64,000 nucleotides of DNA from Aromatoleum aromaticum EbN1 (lineage in GTDB: Bacteria > Pseudomonadota > Gammaproteobacteria > Burkholderiales > Rhodocyclaceae), in assembly GCF_000025965.1 (NCBI RefSeq), contig NC_006824.1, positions 1 through 64,000 on the forward strand. The letters are read 5' to 3'. The notes below the pieces were generated by a model. The model was not told the origin of the DNA. It did no database searches and saw nothing but the letters and a program-made list of their open reading frames with translations. The translations under genes and the position numbers were made by a program. Positions 53,324 through 62,048 of this stretch are shown in pieces (positions within the stretch are counted from its first letter, which is position 1; each line of letters starts with the position of its first letter).

Positions 53324-53863
53324 TTACCAGGTGATGACCGGGGAAACGACTGTCACGATCTGGGAACGATTGATGGGGCCGAAGTAGCGGCCATCGAACG
53401 ATGTGCCACTCATGTCGGACATGAGCAGCAGTTCGGCGGCGCCGAGGATGTAGCGGGTGGCATGGAACCGTGGCAGCGGTCGGCCGCCGGCATCGACAGC
53501 TTTGGGAGCACTGAAAGGCAGCAGCACGCCGTTTACGCGCACGCCATCGGCGGATACGGCAACGTCATCGCCTTTAGCGGCTAAAACGCGCTTCATCAGA
53601 TAGCCGTAACCGCCGGCGCAGAAGCCGGCGCCGATGTAGCCGCGTTCCCGTGCCTCGTTGAAGACTTGGAGGTGCGGTGGGCAGAAGAGGACATAAGCCC
53701 CCTTCTCCACCGCTAGGCTTGGGCTCGTCCAGTACAGGCCGACCGGAATGCTCCTGGTGGTATTGATGCGTGCGCCGACCGAATACGCGAGGGCGGCGCC
53801 GGTGAGCCCCGCCGCGCCTGCCAAGGCCACCCCGACACTGATCTTCTTGAAGAGCTGCTTCAT
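53324..53863 (-). CDS. traF: TraF pilin-processing serine protease
   Basis: Signal-peptidase-like enzyme of 179 aa that cleaves TrbC and joins its ends into a ring. A leader helix (VGVALAGAAGLTGAALAYSV) precedes the active-site Ser38 (RSIPVGLYW). The likely general base is Lys91 (LMKRVLAAKGDD), and Asp157 (SFDGRYFG) corresponds to the third residue known from RK2 TraF. It overlaps the traG stop (ATGA). A KorB operator lies within the codons just after Lys91. Confidence 0.92.
   Translation of the reverse strand: MKQLFKKISVGVALAGAAGLTGAALAYSVGARINTTRSIPVGLYWTSPSLAVEKGAYVLFCPPHLQVFNEARERGYIGAGFCAGGYGYLMKRVLAAKGDDVAVSADGVRVNGVLLPFSAPKAVDAGGRPLPRFHATRYILGAAELLLMSDMSGTSFDGRYFGPINRSQIVTVVSPVITW
53573..53585. 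promoter_or_regulatory. KorB operator (OB) inside traF
   Basis: TTTAGCGGCTAAA, a perfect OB, lies in the middle of traF; on the coding strand it reads L-A-A-K directly after the catalytic lysine region. No promoter is apparent at the site. Confidence 0.8.
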
Positions 53864-55764
53864 ATCGTGATCCGCTCCCCTGCTTCCGCGAACTGGACCA
53901 GGCGATCACTGTCCTTGGGCGCGGGCACCGCAGCGCGCGCCAGGAAAATCGGATCTTTGAAGTAAAGCGGCTGCTTGCCATAAATCGCGGGATAGCCGGC
54001 CACGTACACCACCATGTCGCCAGGCTCTTCGATGTTGCCGTCTGCGTTCTTCCGAGGACCAGGCATCCGCAAGCACTCATCCGGTGTCAGCAAGGGGCGC
54101 TGCACTTCTTGGAACGTGCGGGAAACCTGCCCGAGCATCGCCGCCGTGCGGCGGCCGCTGGTCGTGATCTGCTCCTTGACTACGGTGGTCTGTCCGGTCA
54201 GCCGAGACAGGTGTTCGGCAGTCTCCACACGGTTCGGGGGATAGGCGTTCTGCACATGGCAGTTGGAGGTGATGGTTTCATCTGGTCCGTACCCCGTTTC
54301 ACGGCTCTTGAGTTGGTTGATGTCCTGGCAGATCAGGTAGCACTTGATGCCGTAGCCCGCCACGAAGGCCAGTGACTCTTGCAGGATCTGCAACTTCCCA
54401 AGGCTGGGAAACTCATCGAGCATCATGAGGAGCCGGTGCTTGTAATGCGCCACCAGCCGCCCGTTGTCGAAGTCCATCTTGTCCGCGAGCAGACGGACAA
54501 TCATGTTCACCATGACGCGGACCAGGGGCCGCAGCCGATCCTTGTCATTGGGGTGCGTGACGATATAGAGCGTTACGGGGTCATCTGAATGCATCAGGTC
54601 GCGGATGCAGAATTCGGAGCGACTCACGTTGCGGGCCACGACTGGATCGCGGTACAGGGCCAGGAAGGACTTGGCCGTGGACAGCACCGATCCCGCTTCT
54701 TCCTCCGGCCGATCCATCATGTCGCGGGCGGCGGAACCAATGGCATGGTGGTTCTGCCCGGCGACGTGCCCATAGGTCGCCATCTCCATCCAAAGCTCGC
54801 CGACGTCGCGGTTCGGATCGGCCAGCATCGCATCAACCGATGGGAGCGTGGCCGTCGTGTCGTCGTCCTTCGCCTTGTAGAGCGCGTGCAGAATCACGCC
54901 GACCAAGAGTGCAAACGCCGTTTTCTGCCAATGCGAACCCAGGCCCTTCCCGTCCGGGTCGACAATCAGGGTCACCAGGTTCTGAACATCGCCAACCTCG
55001 TGTTCAGTACCCATCCGGATTTCGTCCAGCGGATTCCAGCACACGCTACCGTTCGCAGTAGCCGGCTCAAACCGCAGCACGTTGTTCTTGGCGTGCTTCT
55101 TCCTCCACCCGGCAGTCATTGCCCACAGCTCGCCTTTCAGGTCGGTGACAACGGCGCTGTCACCCCATGACAACAACGTCGGAACAACCAAGCCGACACC
55201 TTTGCCCGAGCGGGTAGGGGCATAGGTCAAGATGTGCTCCGGGCCGTTATGGCGCAGATAATGAAAATTGCCGTCCTTGTCCTCCCAGCCCCCGACATAG
55301 ACGCCCGTGGACGGGGCGGTGTCCTTGCCCGTGACAACATCCAAGAGACGGCGAGGCCGGGGCAGCAGCCCGGCAGCCTGAATGTCTTTCTTCCCGGCCC
55401 AGCGCGCGGAGCCATGCAGGTACTCGTTCGCCTTCGACGAGTTCGAGGACACGACTTTCGCCACCGCCACGCCCAGCAGCCCCACTGTGGAAATCATCAT
55501 GCCCACACTGCCCGCCTGCATGATTTCGTTCGGATAGTGGGAATACCACTTCGATGACCACTCGAGGATCGACCACGGCGCATAGACGTGGTTGAAATGG
55601 CCGCCAAGGTTCGCCTGGTAATCGAAGATATGGGCGAAAAACTGGGTAGCAGACTGCAATCCGGCCCCAAGCGACACCGCCCCGAGCACGGGCAACAACT
55701 TGCCGCCCGCGCCTTTCTTGGTGCGGACTTGAGGCCCGACCGCATTGTCCATCTTGATCTTCAT
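53860..55764 (-). CDS. traG: TraG coupling protein (VirD4 family)
   Basis: Hexameric ATPase that connects the relaxosome to the TrbB-L channel, 634 aa (RK2 TraG 635). Two N-terminal membrane helices (about 25-45 and 88-106) precede the nucleotide site APTRSGKG (182-189) and Walker B LLMMLDEFPSLGKL (about 445). CYLICQDINQLKSR follows, as in VirD4 proteins. It overlaps both traI and traF by four bases. Confidence 0.93.
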   Translation of the reverse strand: MKIKMDNAVGPQVRTKKGAGGKLLPVLGAVSLGAGLQSATQFFAHIFDYQANLGGHFNHVYAPWSILEWSSKWYSHYPNEIMQAGSVGMMISTVGLLGVAVAKVVSSNSSKANEYLHGSARWAGKKDIQAAGLLPRPRRLLDVVTGKDTAPSTGVYVGGWEDKDGNFHYLRHNGPEHILTYAPTRSGKGVGLVVPTLLSWGDSAVVTDLKGELWAMTAGWRKKHAKNNVLRFEPATANGSVCWNPLDEIRMGTEHEVGDVQNLVTLIVDPDGKGLGSHWQKTAFALLVGVILHALYKAKDDDTTATLPSVDAMLADPNRDVGELWMEMATYGHVAGQNHHAIGSAARDMMDRPEEEAGSVLSTAKSFLALYRDPVVARNVSRSEFCIRDLMHSDDPVTLYIVTHPNDKDRLRPLVRVMVNMIVRLLADKMDFDNGRLVAHYKHRLLMMLDEFPSLGKLQILQESLAFVAGYGIKCYLICQDINQLKSRETGYGPDETITSNCHVQNAYPPNRVETAEHLSRLTGQTTVVKEQITTSGRRTAAMLGQVSRTFQEVQRPLLTPDECLRMPGPRKNADGNIEEPGDMVVYVAGYPAIYGKQPLYFKDPIFLARAAVPAPKDSDRLVQFAEAGERITI

Positions 55765-57983
55765 CGACTCCTTCCCTTCGACGTTTGGATCGAACCCCGA
55801 GGCGTGACGGTGACAGGATCGCCGACCGCTACACGGGACAAGCGCCGGGCCGTGGCTTGGTCGATGGGCAGAACCATGACAGCGTCAGCATCGTCTCGCC
55901 TGAGAAGAGCCAGCGTCCGACCTTCGACATGACGAAGACCAGCAAATGAAAAACCACGGGCATTCTTATTATATAAACTATTTTTCGGTATATCGAAATA
56001 TTTTAGGGGCTTATCTTCGCGCTCGGCGAGGTATTCGTCCGCTGCAGCCTGTTGCGCGGGTTTCAGTCGTCCTACCCCAACAGCGTCCCGTCGCAATGCG
56101 TGATCTGATTGGGCTCGTTGCTGCTCCACGTGACGAGGAACATCACGCGGCAATAGCACTTCACCTCCGCCGACGATGCGAACCACACTGAGTTCGGACA
56201 TTCCTCGCAAACGGTGCTGGCTTTGGGGCGGCGGGACTCGCCCAATGCGTCCAACGTTGGGCTTGCGGCCGACATGGGCGGGGGCGTCCATGCCGGCCCC
56301 GCCTCTGCCGTCGCTGCCTCCTCGGCCGGCTCCGGCGCCGGTCCGGGCACGGTTGTCGTCGGCAGCGGCGCTTGATCCAGCGCCGCCAAGGCGGCGTCGA
56401 TCAGTTCGTCCTCGCTCGGTTCGTGCTGCTCGCTCATGTGCTTTCTCCTTGCTCAAAAGCTGTTGCCGCCGCAGTTCCAAAGCGGGATCCGCAAACGTGA
56501 TAGGTAGCTGGGAATCGACGGCAGCCCTGATGATTTGAGCCTTGAACGCGGGGGTGCCGTTGACGGTAATCTGACTGCCATACCGCTCCATCGCCAGGCG
56601 CAGGGCGGCTTGCACGCCTTCGCGCGTGGCATCGCGGGAGACCTGAAGCTTGTCACCATCGTCGCGCACAGCCGACTGGCCGATGCGGAAGATGATCGTG
56701 CCCTTCTTGGTGATGTTGTCCTGAACGTGGGCGCGCTCGGACTTCGTTGCACCCTGTCCGGCGATCGTGTTGCCCTTGAGGCCCTGGGCCGCCTCACGAC
56801 CCCGCAGGGCAGCCAGCGCGTCCGCATTGCCCTGTAGGGCCTCCTGCTTCAACCAGTCCGCCCAGGCCCGCCGCTTGAAGCCTTGGGAGAGCTTTTCCCG
56901 CTCTTTCGCATACTCCTTATGGATCTCGGCCAGTTGATCGCGCAGGGCGGTACTGGCCTGCGAATAGAGCGCTTTCTTGCCAACGCCCTTGCTATCGACA
57001 ACCGTGATAGTCGCGCGCCTGAGCCGGTTGGCCCGCTTCGCACCGTCGACAGCACGATCCTTGCGGCGCCGGGCTTTCGCCAGGGAATCGGCGCGTGCCG
57101 CTGTGAGGGTCTGCTGCTCGGCCTTGTACCGGGCATAGAGCTCGACCGTATTGACGCGCAGGCCGATGGGGGGCTTTTCGTATTGCCGCCGCATCTTCGG
57201 TTCCGCCAGCCGATCCGGCGACGGCTCGAAGGGACCAAGCCGCGCCTCAAGACCGGGCTTGGAAAGCTCGCGGGCGATAGTGCTGGCTTTGACCCGCGTG
57301 CCGTCTGCCGCCTCCACAACCAAGCCATTGCCGCGCTCGCGCAGCTCAAGCCCGTTTTTCCTCATGACTTGGTGCAATTCGGTCCAAGATTGCGCCCCGC
57401 GCATTTCCTCCAAGGATTCCCGCCGTACCCAGCCGACGAGGCTTTCGACCCCCGCATGACGCTCCATGTCCGCTGCGCGCCCCTCGGCCACGGACCGCCG
57501 CGATTGGTGGTTGTCCCGCTCCAGCCCGCAATCCCGCTCGAGTACGGCGCACAGTTCCGCGAGCGTGCGATAGGACTGGAACGGCTCATGCATCGTGTGC
57601 CGCTCCGGGTGGATCTTGTTGATGGCGATGTGAAGATGAAGATTGTCGGTGTCATGGTGTACCGCGCTGACACGCTGGTGCTCGCCGTAACCGAGGCCGG
57701 CACAGATACGTTCCTCAATCACTTTCAACGTATCGGCGCTCGGGTGCTCACCGGGCCGAAAGCTGACCAGCAGGTGATAGGTCTTGTCGCCGGCCCCACG
57801 GGTGTTCTGCCGCTGCGTAGCAAGCACTTCCCCGATGACCGCCTGCAGGGTGGCGGCCGCGCAGTGGGTAGCGGTGACCGGCCCGAGGCGTTCCGTTTTG
57901 CCTTGCTCGTCGGTGATGTACTCCACCAACTCGGCGAAGTCGCTCTTGGCAAGGGACCTCATTGGGACGTGCTTTGCGATCAC
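55761..57983 (-). CDS. traI: TraI relaxase (MOBP)
   Basis: DNA strand transferase of 740 aa (RK2 TraI 732) that nicks oriT and stays bound to the 5' end. Tyr22 (LVEYITDEQGK) is the expected nucleophile. Motif II (YHLLVSFRPGEH) and motif III with the metal-binding histidines (HHDTDNLHLHIAINKIHP at about 108-125) follow. The basic C-terminal half carries traH in another frame. A KorB operator lies just upstream of its start, between traJ and traI. Confidence 0.94.
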   Translation of the reverse strand: MIAKHVPMRSLAKSDFAELVEYITDEQGKTERLGPVTATHCAAATLQAVIGEVLATQRQNTRGAGDKTYHLLVSFRPGEHPSADTLKVIEERICAGLGYGEHQRVSAVHHDTDNLHLHIAINKIHPERHTMHEPFQSYRTLAELCAVLERDCGLERDNHQSRRSVAEGRAADMERHAGVESLVGWVRRESLEEMRGAQSWTELHQVMRKNGLELRERGNGLVVEAADGTRVKASTIARELSKPGLEARLGPFEPSPDRLAEPKMRRQYEKPPIGLRVNTVELYARYKAEQQTLTAARADSLAKARRRKDRAVDGAKRANRLRRATITVVDSKGVGKKALYSQASTALRDQLAEIHKEYAKEREKLSQGFKRRAWADWLKQEALQGNADALAALRGREAAQGLKGNTIAGQGATKSERAHVQDNITKKGTIIFRIGQSAVRDDGDKLQVSRDATREGVQAALRLAMERYGSQITVNGTPAFKAQIIRAAVDSQLPITFADPALELRRQQLLSKEKAHERAARTERGRTDRRRLGGAGSSAAADDNRARTGAGAGRGGSDGRGGAGMDAPAHVGRKPNVGRIGRVPPPQSQHRLRGMSELSVVRIVGGGEVLLPRDVPRHVEQQRAQSDHALRRDAVGVGRLKPAQQAAADEYLAEREDKPLKYFDIPKNSLYNKNARGFSFAGLRHVEGRTLALLRRDDADAVMVLPIDQATARRLSRVAVGDPVTVTPRGSIQTSKGRSR
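56072..56437 (-). CDS. traH: TraH relaxosome-stabilising protein embedded in traI
   Basis: 121-aa acidic protein in a different frame within the traI 3' half. AAGGAGA six bases before ATG 56437 and the RK2 precedent (TraH, 119 aa, also inside traI) support it. An acidic start (EQHEPSEDELIDAALAALDQ), a proline/alanine stretch and a cysteine-containing end (VCEECPNSVWF ... KCYCRVMF) are visible. RK2 TraH holds the TraI-TraJ-oriT complex together. Codon choice is constrained by two proteins. Confidence 0.85.
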   Translation of the reverse strand: MSEQHEPSEDELIDAALAALDQAPLPTTTVPGPAPEPAEEAATAEAGPAWTPPPMSAASPTLDALGESRRPKASTVCEECPNSVWFASSAEVKCYCRVMFLVTWSSNEPNQITHCDGTLLG

Positions 57984-58000
57984 GCGCGAGCCTCCGGCGT

Positions 58001-58013
58001 TTTAGCCGCTAAA
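58001..58013. promoter_or_regulatory. KorB operator (OB) upstream of traI
   Basis: TTTAGCCGCTAAA, a perfect OB, in the 34 bases between traJ and traI. Confidence 0.85.
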
Positions 58014-58017
58014 AGGA

Positions 58018-58392
58018 TCATCGTTCGGCCCTCGGCATGACAACGGCCATCATGACCTGCCCCATCTCGTCCTGTGTCGCCTCGATTCGGGACAGGACCG
58101 CGCGAATAGTCGCCTCGCCAAACTGGGCGGTGCGCTCGTCGTTGGTGAGCCAAAGCTTCAGCAGCCCGCCGAGGCGGCCAAGGTCGCCGTTGATCCGCGC
58201 GAGTTCGCGCACCTGCTCGTAATCGACCACACCACCGATGCGGTAGCCCTGCCCGACTTCGCGCAGAAAGCGGGCGACGCTCATCCCGGCCCGCTGGGCC
58301 TGAGCTTCGATCAGCTTCTTCTCTTCCGGGAACACAGGCACCCGTAGGTGGTGCTTGCGTTTCCCGGCGATTGGCCTTGCGGTTTTCCCCAT
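58018..58392 (-). CDS. traJ: TraJ oriT-recognition protein
   Basis: 124-aa protein (RK2 TraJ 123) that binds the inverted repeat at oriT and recruits TraI. FPEEKKLIEAQAQRAGMS begins an RHH-like domain; VGQGYRIGGVVDYEQVRELA and INGDLGRLGGLLKLWLT are nearly identical to the RK2 protein. ATG 58392 gives the best length match; ATG 58413 is an alternative. Both have weak ribosome sites. Transcribed away from oriT toward traI. Confidence 0.92.
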   Translation of the reverse strand: MGKTARPIAGKRKHHLRVPVFPEEKKLIEAQAQRAGMSVARFLREVGQGYRIGGVVDYEQVRELARINGDLGRLGGLLKLWLTNDERTAQFGEATIRAVLSRIEATQDEMGQVMMAVVMPRAER

Positions 58393-58483
58393 CGTCCAAG
58401 GCTCGCTTGTCATGTCGGCGGTAGCCGGCCCAACCTCGCAGAGCAGGATGCCCGTTGAGCGCCCCCGGCGCGAATAAGGGTTA

Positions 58484-58570
58484 GCGAAGGTAGATAACCG
58501 GCTCCGCTGGTTAGCTAACTTCGCCCATCCTGCCCGCCTTTCGGCGTTCATTACCCCAGGGAAAGTCTAC
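58484..58570 (+). other. oriT: origin of transfer (oriT) with TraJ-binding repeat and nic site
   Basis: An imperfect 18-base inverted repeat (58484-58501 and 58507-58524, 15 of 18 matching) is followed by CCCATCCTG-CCCGCC; by RK2 precedent the nick falls after G58532 on this strand. GGGAAAGTCTACGCCATC further on also matches the RK2 oriT (GGAAAGTCTACACG). The site lies between divergent traJ and traK. Confidence 0.9.
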
Positions 58571-58767
58571 GCCATCACTTTTGATTTATCCGCAGCGAGG
58601 CGCAAAACAAGTGTAAATATTTTAATGGATATAGCGAAATTTAGTGAACGCTCCCATAATCCCTGTGTCGTAAGGATATGGACCCGATGTAGTTGCACCT
58701 TTTCGCGGTCTTGTTACACGCGGCGTAGCGCAAGAATTGAAGCGACGGGACCTATGGAACGAGCACG
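58571..58767 (+). promoter_or_regulatory. TraK-binding/leader region between oriT and traK
   Basis: About 200 bases with no gene. The AT-rich part (58575-58660) corresponds in position to the intrinsically bent TraK-binding region of RK2 oriT and should hold the traK promoter. I cannot assign boxes reliably. Confidence 0.5.
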
Positions 58768-59175
58768 ATGGCGAAGAGCTACACCGAAGAACTTGCCGGG
58801 TGGGTGAGCAAACGCACGACACAAAGGCTGCGCCAGGACAAAAACATCGTTGCGTTCTTGGCCGTGAAGGGCGACGTGAAGGCGGCGCTCGATGCAGGCT
58901 ACTCGATGAAAACCATCTGGGAGCACCTGCACGAAACGAAGCGCATCGAGTATCGCTATGAGACTTTCACGCTGCACGTGAAGCGGCACATCCGGACCAA
59001 GCCTCGAGCCGAACACCGGGTCGAGCAGCAGCTACCGCAGGAGCAGAGCAAGCCACAAGCTCTGGCGGCCACAACGCGGCCAGACCAGGCGCAAAGCGAA
59101 CCCCGAAAGACCCCGCCGCCCTCCGTGGGGGGCTTCACATTCACCGCAACACCGAAGAAAGAGGACTTGTTCTAA
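58768..59175 (+). CDS. traK: TraK oriT-binding protein
   Basis: 135-aa protein (RK2 TraK 134) that wraps oriT DNA and aids relaxosome formation. YTEELAGWVSKRTTQRLRQD at the start and YETFTLHVKRHIRTKP are the conserved parts; the C-terminus is Gln/Pro-rich and ends in FTFTATPKKEDLF. Its stop overlaps the traL start (TAATG). Confidence 0.9.
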   Translation: MAKSYTEELAGWVSKRTTQRLRQDKNIVAFLAVKGDVKAALDAGYSMKTIWEHLHETKRIEYRYETFTLHVKRHIRTKPRAEHRVEQQLPQEQSKPQALAATTRPDQAQSEPRKTPPPSVGGFTFTATPKKEDLF

Positions 59176-59900
59176 TGGCCAAGATCCACATGGTTCTGCA
59201 AGGGAAAGGCGGCGTCGGCAAATCGATGATCGCGGCTGTTATTGCGCAGTACAAGGCAGGGAAGGGACAAAAGCCGATCTGCATTGACACCGATCCGGTC
59301 AACGCGACGTTCGAGGGATACAAGGCCCTCGACGTGCGGCGCCTCAACATCATGGACGGCGATGAGATCAACACCAGGAACTTCGATACCCTGGTCGAGC
59401 AGATCGCCACGGCCGAGGTCGACGTCATCATCGACAACGGTGCCAGCTCGTTCGTGCCGCTCTCGCACTACCTCATCAGCAACCAAGTGCCGGCGCTACT
59501 CCGGAACATGGGACATGAGCTTGTGGTGCACACCGTCATTACGGGTGGGCAGGCTCTCCAAGATACAGTGAGCGGTTTTGCCCAGCTGGCCGGCCAATTC
59601 CCCGCCGAATGCCTGTTCGTCGCCTGGCTGAACTCCTATTGGGGCGCCATCGAGCACGAGGGCAAGGGGTTCGAGCAGATGAAGGCGTACACCACGAACA
59701 AGGCCCGCGTGTCGGCCATCATCCAGATTCCGCCGCTCAAGGAAGAAACTTACGGCAGGGACTTTACGGAAATGCTCCAAGCTCGCCTTACCTTCGATGA
59801 GGCCTTGGCGATGAGCTCTCTCACGATCATGACGCGGCAGCGGCTCAAGATCGTGAAAGGCCAGCTCTTCGCCCAGCTCGAGAATACGGCGGTGCTGTGA
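59175..59900 (+). CDS. traL: TraL ParA-like ATPase
   Basis: 241-aa P-loop protein, the same length as RK2 TraL. The deviant Walker A GKGGVGKSM (10-18) and DTDPVNATFEGY are typical of ParA/MinD-like ATPases. Its function in IncP transfer is minor. It overlaps traM. Confidence 0.92.
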   Translation: MAKIHMVLQGKGGVGKSMIAAVIAQYKAGKGQKPICIDTDPVNATFEGYKALDVRRLNIMDGDEINTRNFDTLVEQIATAEVDVIIDNGASSFVPLSHYLISNQVPALLRNMGHELVVHTVITGGQALQDTVSGFAQLAGQFPAECLFVAWLNSYWGAIEHEGKGFEQMKAYTTNKARVSAIIQIPPLKEETYGRDFTEMLQARLTFDEALAMSSLTIMTRQRLKIVKGQLFAQLENTAVL

Positions 59901-60334
59901 TGTCGGACAAGATCGAGTCCATCATCAAGGAGATCGCGGCGAAACACGGCATCGCCGTTGGCCGCGATGATCCGATCCTGGTCCTGCAAACGATCAATGA
60001 GCGACTGATGCAGGACAGCGCGGTCGCTCAGCAGGAAACGCTGGACCGCTTCAAGGAAGAACTGGAATCCATCGCACAGCGGTGGGGCGAGGACGCCAAG
60101 AGCAAGGCGGAACGGACGTTGAACGCGGCGCTGACAGCGAGTAAGGAAACCATGATGAAAGGGATGCAGGAGGGCACGAAAGCGGCCGCCGAATCGGCAC
60201 GCTGCGAGGTGGAGGCGGCCGTCGGGCGGCTCGCCGGCTCAGTGCGGGCCAGCCAGCGGATCGCGATCATGAACATGATCGCGGGCGCCCTGGCTGTCTT
60301 TGCAGCAGCCATGGCGCTGCTCTCGACGTTATGA
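59900..60334 (+). CDS. traM: TraM conjugal transfer protein
   Basis: 144-aa protein (RK2 TraM about 145). ATG 59900 overlaps the traL stop; GTG 59897 is possible. A helical, charged body (ETLDRFKEELESIAQRWGED) ends in a membrane helix (IAIMNMIAGALAVFAAAMALL). Last gene of the traKLM unit; an IS5-like element follows where IncP-1 plasmids have further backbone. Confidence 0.9.
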   Translation: MSDKIESIIKEIAAKHGIAVGRDDPILVLQTINERLMQDSAVAQQETLDRFKEELESIAQRWGEDAKSKAERTLNAALTASKETMMKGMQEGTKAAAESARCEVEAAVGRLAGSVRASQRIAIMNMIAGALAVFAAAMALLSTL

Positions 60335-60494
60335 AGCCGGCGGATAGGGAGATCCAGACGGGTTTTTTATGGCTCAGGTTGACGCTTTGACACTAAATCC
60401 GTCTTGGGTATCTCGGGTCGGGCGCCGGGCGATGACGTCATGGGCGGCGGCCGGGGCCAGTGTCGTCGTGGCCGACTCAGGGAGCCAGGCGCCT
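60335..60494. other. spacer between traM and the IS5-like element
   Basis: 160 bases with a T-run (60361-60368) and the palindrome GATGACGTCATG around 60432. No gene recognised. Confidence 0.4.
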
Positions 60495-61315
60495 AAGAAC
60501 CTGTTCAAAGTCTCTGGAGTAATGAGAACGTTGAGGGATGAGGAAGAGCTATCCGAGCGCCATCAGCCGCGAACAGTTCGAGATCATCCGTCCGCTGCTG
60601 GAGAGTGCGCGCAGGAAGACCTGTCCGAGGCGCGTGGACCTGTACGAAGTGTTCTGCGCGGTGTTGTATCTGCTCAGGAGTGGCTGCCAGGGGCGCATGC
60701 TGCCCGACGGGTTTCCCAAATGGCGCCCGGTGCACGCGTACTTTGCCATCTGGAGCGAGCCGCGCGAGGGTGGGAGCCTGCTGGAGCAGGCTTTAAAAAA
60801 TCAGGTTGGCGCAGCCCGGCAGAGACTGGAGCGCAACGCCTGCAGCACGGTCGTGATCGTGGACGCGCAAAGCGTGAAGAACACGGATACGGCGGTCCAG
60901 AAGGGCTATGACGCGGGCAAGAAGGTGTCAGGGATCGAGCGCCACATTGCGGTCGACACCCAAGGCTTGCCGTATGCGAGGGCGGTGAGCACGGCTGAGG
61001 TGACGGACCGCAAGGGGGGGCTGCAGGCGGCTGCGTCGTTGCAAGCCTGGGCTCGAGCGGGTGCAACGCGTGCTGTGCGACAGCGGCTATAGGGGCCAGC
61101 CCTTCGCGCAGGGCGTGACGGTGCAGATCGCCAAGCGCCGCGAACCACCGCGTTCAAGGTGATGCCCAAGCGCTGGATCGTCGAGCGCAGCTTTGCCTGG
61201 CTGGAAAAAAACAGGCGACTATGGGAGAAGTGCGAGCGGCTGCTCAACACCAGCTTGCAGTTCATCCACCTCGCATTCCTGGCCCTTTTGCTCAATAGAC
61301 TTTGAACAGGTTCTC
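60495..61315 (+). mobile_element. IS5-family (IS1031-like) insertion sequence
   Basis: About 820 bases bounded by inverted ends: AGAACCTGTTCAAAGTCT at the left (60496-60513) and its complement at the right (61297-61314). A broken transposase gene fills the interior. The bases flanking each end do not give a clear short target duplication (left TAA, right TCA), which suggests later rearrangement at one side. Confidence 0.8.
60538..61305 (+). pseudogene. IS5-family transposase with frameshifts
   Basis: Begins KSYPSAISREQFEIIRPLLE and continues with VDAQSVKNTDTA and GIERHIAVDTQGLPYA (first DDE aspartate region). Near the seven-G run at about 61013 the frame changes to LERVQRVLCDSGYRGQPFA. A further break lies between 61144 and 61153, then FKVMPKRWIVERSFAWLEKN to the TGA at 61303. 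The first shift might be a programmed one; the second is damage, so the element is probably inactive. Confidence 0.78.
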
Positions 61316-61438
61316 AGGAATTCTTCCATTTTCCTGAAAACAGCTGCTGGCCAGGTGCATCGCATTTCTCCCGTGTTGCGAAATTCGAATCGACGATTTA
61401 TACCTGCCTTCCCTGGCCTTCAGGGGGCACACATCCCT

Positions 61439-62014
61439 TCACTCCCCTCGCAGCCAGCGGCGCAGCAATTTCGTGATAACCGGCATCACAACGTACGTCA
61501 GCAGGACCACCGCGATCGGAATCAGCACCATCGTAGCCATATACACCGGCAGCCCTTCGAGCACGGGTCGCAAGATCATCAGCAGGGGCGTGATCGTCAG
61601 ATACACGCCCAGTCCGCTGGCGATCATCATCTTGTGGCGGGGCGGTGGAATCATCGGCTGGGGCGAGCCGGCGTTTGCCGGCAACTGAAACCATGTTTCC
61701 AAACCGACGGCCTGCTCGATCAGCACCGGTGCGCTCTCCACTGATTCGAGTTGCCTCACCAGTTCCAGCCGTTGCGCCGAGTCCTCCCATCGCCGCAGGC
61801 TTGCGAAGCTATCGAAACTCATGATGATTCGGTATGCACGTTCCCCGGTCCCGGTGGGTTTGAGGATAGTGGCACCCAAGTTTCCCGGGAATTGGCGCGC
61901 CGCCCGAACGCCTCCACCGATGAGGACTTCCCACTCCGTCTCCCGCCCAAGTTTCGGCACCCGCGTAACCATCAGGGTTACAGGATCCTTGAGTACCTGC
62001 TCTTCAGCAATCAA
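61439..62014 (-). CDS. antibiotic biosynthesis monooxygenase (ABM)-domain protein with membrane tail
   Basis: 191-aa protein. The N-terminal ferredoxin-like ABM fold (about 8-95) shows VTLMVTRVPK, FPGNLGATILKP, YRIIMSFDSFASLRRWEDS. Two membrane helices follow (KMMIASGLGVYLTITPLLMIL and VYMATMVLIPIAVVLLTYVV) and a basic end. Such ABM-membrane proteins occur beside transporters; the substrate is unknown. It starts 35 bases after the TRAP permease and is probably in its operon. Confidence 0.7.
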   Translation of the reverse strand: MIAEEQVLKDPVTLMVTRVPKLGRETEWEVLIGGGVRAARQFPGNLGATILKPTGTGERAYRIIMSFDSFASLRRWEDSAQRLELVRQLESVESAPVLIEQAVGLETWFQLPANAGSPQPMIPPPRHKMMIASGLGVYLTITPLLMILRPVLEGLPVYMATMVLIPIAVVLLTYVVMPVITKLLRRWLRGE

Positions 62015-62048
62015 TCACGCTCCCTCCTCTGCTGCTGAGTTTCGTCCG

